Below are positions 6,183-8,055 of a stretch of DNA of 8,055 nt, piece after piece; the stretch's first letter is position 1; each line of letters begins with the position of its first letter. The translations under genes were made by a program, and so were the position numbers. The notes beneath the pieces are model-generated. The model worked only from the letters and a program-made list of their open reading frames with translations. It did not search any database and was not told the DNA's origin. The DNA is taken from assembly GCA_964568355.1 (NCBI GenBank), contig CAZMRK010000602.1:1-8055 (forward strand), given 5' to 3'. The stretch comes from JAJPJX01 sp964568355 (GTDB taxonomy: Bacteria > Acidobacteriota > Terriglobia > Bryobacterales > Bryobacteraceae).

Positions 6183-6259
6183 TGGCAGGCGCGGCGGGAC
6201 TCGAACCCACGACCCTCGGCTTAGAAGGCCGATGCTCTATCCACCTGAGCTACGCGCCC
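6183..6259 (-). tRNA. tRNA-Arg (anticodon UCU), CCA encoded
   Basis: The minus strand folds as a full cloverleaf of 77 nt including CCA. The acceptor stem GGGCGCG pairs with CGCGCCU (first pair G-U). The D arm closes GCUC with GAGC. The anticodon stem UCGGC/GCCGA encloses CUUCUAA, with anticodon UCU (plus-strand 6223-6225) reading AGA. A five-base variable loop follows, then the T arm GUGGG-UUCGAGU-CCCGC, discriminator G and encoded CCA. A TAGAAT hexamer on the minus strand (6275-6280) could be its -10 box, but the matching -35 region is poor. It may instead be co-transcribed after the oxidase operon, which ends 52 bases upstream on the same strand. Confidence 0.97.
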
Positions 6260-6285
6260 GCAGCTTGTCTCTTCATTCTATGACA

Positions 6286-6300
6286 GCGGCCGAGGGCCGC
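6286..6300 (-). terminator. possible GC-rich stem-loop after the oxidase operon
   Basis: GCGGCC and GGCCGC are exact reverse complements around a three-base loop, beginning 11 bases past the ctaF stop on the minus strand. The stem is not followed by a T-run (the next bases are TGTCATAG), so it is not a classical intrinsic terminator. It could stabilise the mRNA 3' end, or separate the oxidase transcript from the tRNA promoter. Confidence 0.3.
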
Positions 6301-6311
6301 GGGGAACCGCG

Positions 6312-6608
6312 TTACCGCGTCACGCTCAGCCAGCCGCGCGCGAAGAAATCCGCCATGGTCAGCAGCAGCAGAATCACCAGCCACAGCATCCCGCCCACTA
6401 CCACGATCTTGGTCAGCTTCGTGCTGTAGCGGACGTGCATGAAAAACAGCGCCACCAGCAGCATCTTGACCACCGCGATCGCCAGCGCGACCACGACGTT
6501 GAACAGGCCCAGGTCGATATAGGCCACCTCCGACGTCGCGAACGTCAAGCCCAGCAGTACAACGAAAACCAGCGTATATGTTTTGATAGAGTCAATATGC
6601 TCGGACAT
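6312..6608 (-). CDS. ctaF: cytochrome c oxidase subunit IV (caa3/aa3 type)
   Basis: This is a 98-residue membrane protein of the prokaryotic cytochrome oxidase subunit IV family, an accessory subunit of the haem-copper oxidase that helps assembly or stability. Three membrane helices are visible: about 10-30 (TYTLVFVVLLGLTFATSEVA), 34-58 ending in the family signature ALFFMHVRYS (53-62), and about 67-87 (IVVVGGMLWLVILLLLTMADF). The length is normal for the family. It starts two bases after the ctaE stop codon with no good ribosome site, so it is probably translated by coupling. It is the last oxidase gene before the tRNA on the same strand. The alternative symbol coxD would describe the same gene. 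Confidence 0.9.
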   Translation of the reverse strand: MSEHIDSIKTYTLVFVVLLGLTFATSEVAYIDLGLFNVVVALAIAVVKMLLVALFFMHVRYSTKLTKIVVVGGMLWLVILLLLTMADFFARGWLSVTR

Positions 6609-6610
6609 GG

Positions 6611-7270
6611 CTATTTCGGCAGGTGGCGGTCAATCAAGTAAAGTAACGGGAACAGGAAAATCCAGATCACATCGACGAAGTGCCAGTACAGGCCGGCCAC
6701 ATCGATGGGAGTATAGTATTCCGCGTTGAAGCGCCCCAGATAGGCGCGGTAGACCATGACGATCATGATGCCCAGACCGATAATCATGTGAAGGGCGTGC
6801 AGTCCGGTCATGGCAAAATACAGCGAGAAAAACAGTTGCGCGTGAGTCTGAGAGACTTCCCCTTCCAGGTGGAAGGAAGGTCCCGGCACATGGTGCTCCA
6901 CGAACTTCTCGTGCCACTCCACCGCCTTCACCCCCAGGAACGCGGTTCCAAACAGCATAGTGAGGATCAGAAACCAGATCAGCGCCTTGCGATTTCCCAT
7001 CTGGGCCGCGCGTACCGCCAGCACCATGGTGTAGCTGCTGGTCAGCAGGACGGCCGTGTTCACCGCACCCAGCACGGCGCTGAGCGTGCGGCTGGCCGCC
7101 CCGAACACCTCGGGGTACAACGAGCGATAGGCCGTGTACGCCAGAAACATGCCCCCGAAGAACATGATTTCCGTCACCAGAAAGATCCACATCGCCAGGA
7201 TGGAGGCGTCTTTCTGCTGCTCGGCGGTATCGAACTGCTCGCGAAGGGCGAGTGGATTGGCGCTAGCCAA
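6611..7270 (-). CDS. ctaE: cytochrome c oxidase subunit III
   Basis: This is subunit III of an aa3/caa3-type terminal oxidase, a seven-helix inner-membrane protein that stabilises the proton-pumping core. MWIFLVTEIMFFGGMFLAY (27-45) holds the conserved membrane Glu (Glu34), and the C-terminal YWHFVDVIWIFLFPLLYL is the family signature. I prefer TTG 7270 as start (219 residues). It is preceded at six bases by GGAGGAGG (minus strand 7284-7277), a near-perfect ribosome site, and gives a short N-terminus before the conserved EQQKDASILAMW. An ATG at 7309 would add 13 residues, overlap ctaD by 47 bases and has no ribosome site. With TTG the overlap with ctaD is eight bases, typical of coupled operon genes. 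The family call is very secure; the start is likely but unproven. Confidence 0.93.
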   Translation of the reverse strand: MASANPLALREQFDTAEQQKDASILAMWIFLVTEIMFFGGMFLAYTAYRSLYPEVFGAASRTLSAVLGAVNTAVLLTSSYTMVLAVRAAQMGNRKALIWFLILTMLFGTAFLGVKAVEWHEKFVEHHVPGPSFHLEGEVSQTHAQLFFSLYFAMTGLHALHMIIGLGIMIVMVYRAYLGRFNAEYYTPIDVAGLYWHFVDVIWIFLFPLLYLIDRHLPK

Positions 7271-8055
7271 CTTTGGCCTCCTCCATCTGATGAGCGAAGT
7301 CGTAGGCATCGTGTGTCACCACCGGCGGCTCGTCGAAATTGTGAGTGGGCGGCGGCGAGGCGGTCTGCCATTCCAAACCGGTTGCTTGCCATGGGTTCGC
7401 CGGAGCTTCCGCTCCGTAGCGCAGCGACCAGATGAAATACACCAGTGGCATCAGGTAGCCCACAGCCAGCACCGAAGCGCCGGCCGTCGACATCACGTGC
7501 AGCACCTGGAACTCCTCCGGATAGGCGTGATAACGGCGCGGCATGCCCAGATAGCCCAGAACAAACTGCGGGAAGAACGTCAGGTTAAAACCAAGGAAGA
7601 TCACCAGCGCCGATAGCTTGGCCCAGCCCTCGGGGTACATGCGCCCGGTGATCTTCGGCCACCAGAAGTGCATCCCTCCCAGATACGCCATAAGCGTTCC
7701 GCCGACCATGATGTAGTGGAAGTGGGCGATTACGAAGTAAGTATCGGTTACATGCACGTCCATGCCCAGCGCCGAGAGAAACAGCCCGGTCAGACCGCCC
7801 ATCGTAAACAGGCCGACAAAGCCGAACGCATAGAGCATCGGCGTGTCGTAGGAAATGGAGCCGCGATAGAGCGTTGCCGTCCAGTTGAACACCTTAATCG
7901 CCGAAGGAATCGCGACGAAGTAGCTCAGGAACGAAAACACCATGCCGGCATAGACCGACTGGCCGCTCACAAAAAGATGATGCCCCCACACCAGAAAGCC
8001 CAGCACCGCGATGGCGACGCTCGAGAAAGCCACAAAACCATACCCGAAGATGCGC
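7263..8055 (-). CDS. ctaD: cytochrome c oxidase subunit I (5' part outside window)
   Basis: This is the C-terminal roughly 263 residues of the catalytic subunit; the frame stays open to the window edge, so the start lies beyond 8055 and the apparent start at 8033 is internal. Counting from the first visible residue, VWGHHLFVSG carries the paired Cu_B histidines (25, 26). IPSAIKVFNW has the K-channel lysine (54), and HFHYIMVGG supplies the haem a3 and haem a ligands (111, 113). NPWQATGLEW and SPPPTHNF are standard C-terminal signatures. The protein reduces O2 to water at the haem a3-Cu_B site while pumping protons. The D-channel region and the Glu/Tyr active-site segment are off-window. It is followed directly by ctaE with an eight-base overlap. 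No lesion is seen in the visible part. Confidence 0.96.
   Translation of the reverse strand, partial: RIFGYGFVAFSSVAIAVLGFLVWGHHLFVSGQSVYAGMVFSFLSYFVAIPSAIKVFNWTATLYRGSISYDTPMLYAFGFVGLFTMGGLTGLFLSALGMDVHVTDTYFVIAHFHYIMVGGTLMAYLGGMHFWWPKITGRMYPEGWAKLSALVIFLGFNLTFFPQFVLGYLGMPRRYHAYPEEFQVLHVMSTAGASVLAVGYLMPLVYFIWSLRYGAEAPANPWQATGLEWQTASPPPTHNFDEPPVVTHDAYDFAHQMEEAKVG

Noticed and set aside
6100..6429. 109-codon forward open frame crossing the tRNA region
   Set aside because: Its middle (GGTRTHDPRLRRPMLYPPELRA) is the well-known artefact produced by translating the complement of a tRNA gene, and its end is antisense to ctaF.
6680..7435. 251-codon forward open frame opposite ctaE/ctaD
   Set aside because: It is antisense to two strongly conserved oxidase genes; its His/Gln/Arg-rich translation has no recognisable domain.

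Overview
The window reads as chromosomal DNA of an aerobic, fairly GC-rich bacterium, most likely an Acidobacteriota member. The main pointer is the large permease at 1732-4233, which has the two-unit MacB/FtsX architecture of the 'acidobacterial duplicated orphan permeases' (ADOP). The aa3/caa3-type cytochrome oxidase operon fits but is not diagnostic. The lineage is an inference from gene content.

Layout, left to right. (1) 7-1671 (+): a GMC-family flavoprotein oxidoreductase of the cholesterol-oxidase-like branch, with a four-cysteine cluster. (2) 1732-4233 (+): the ADOP permease, with no partner ATPase in view. (3) 4244-6109 (+): a compact cassette of small genes whose base composition looks less GC-rich than the permease. 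It opens with a near-consensus promoter whose -10 box is embedded in a perfect inverted repeat, followed by a Phd/YefM-like antitoxin with a long C-terminal extension. Next comes a 189-bp gap packed with dyad symmetries, including a perfect 26-bp palindrome. Three small genes follow: a DUF3467-like protein, an unrecognised protein coupled to it by an ATGA overlap, and a third protein in the same reading frame as the second, separated only by a stop and three codons. (4) 6183-6259 (-): tRNA-Arg(UCU) with encoded CCA; the cassette abuts its 3' end. (5) 6312-8055 (-): the 3' half of a cytochrome c oxidase operon, ctaD (partial), ctaE and ctaF.

The oxidase genes encode a membrane terminal oxidase that couples cytochrome c oxidation to proton pumping. 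The two left-hand genes look like ordinary chromosomal genes with no visible link to it. The cassette is the accessory and least explained part: an antitoxin-like regulator with a probably autoregulated promoter, but no recognisable toxin, integrase or transposase. If the window holds something undescribed, it is most likely here: either an antitoxin paired with an unfamiliar toxin, or a small conserved-hypothetical operon under a Phd-type repressor.
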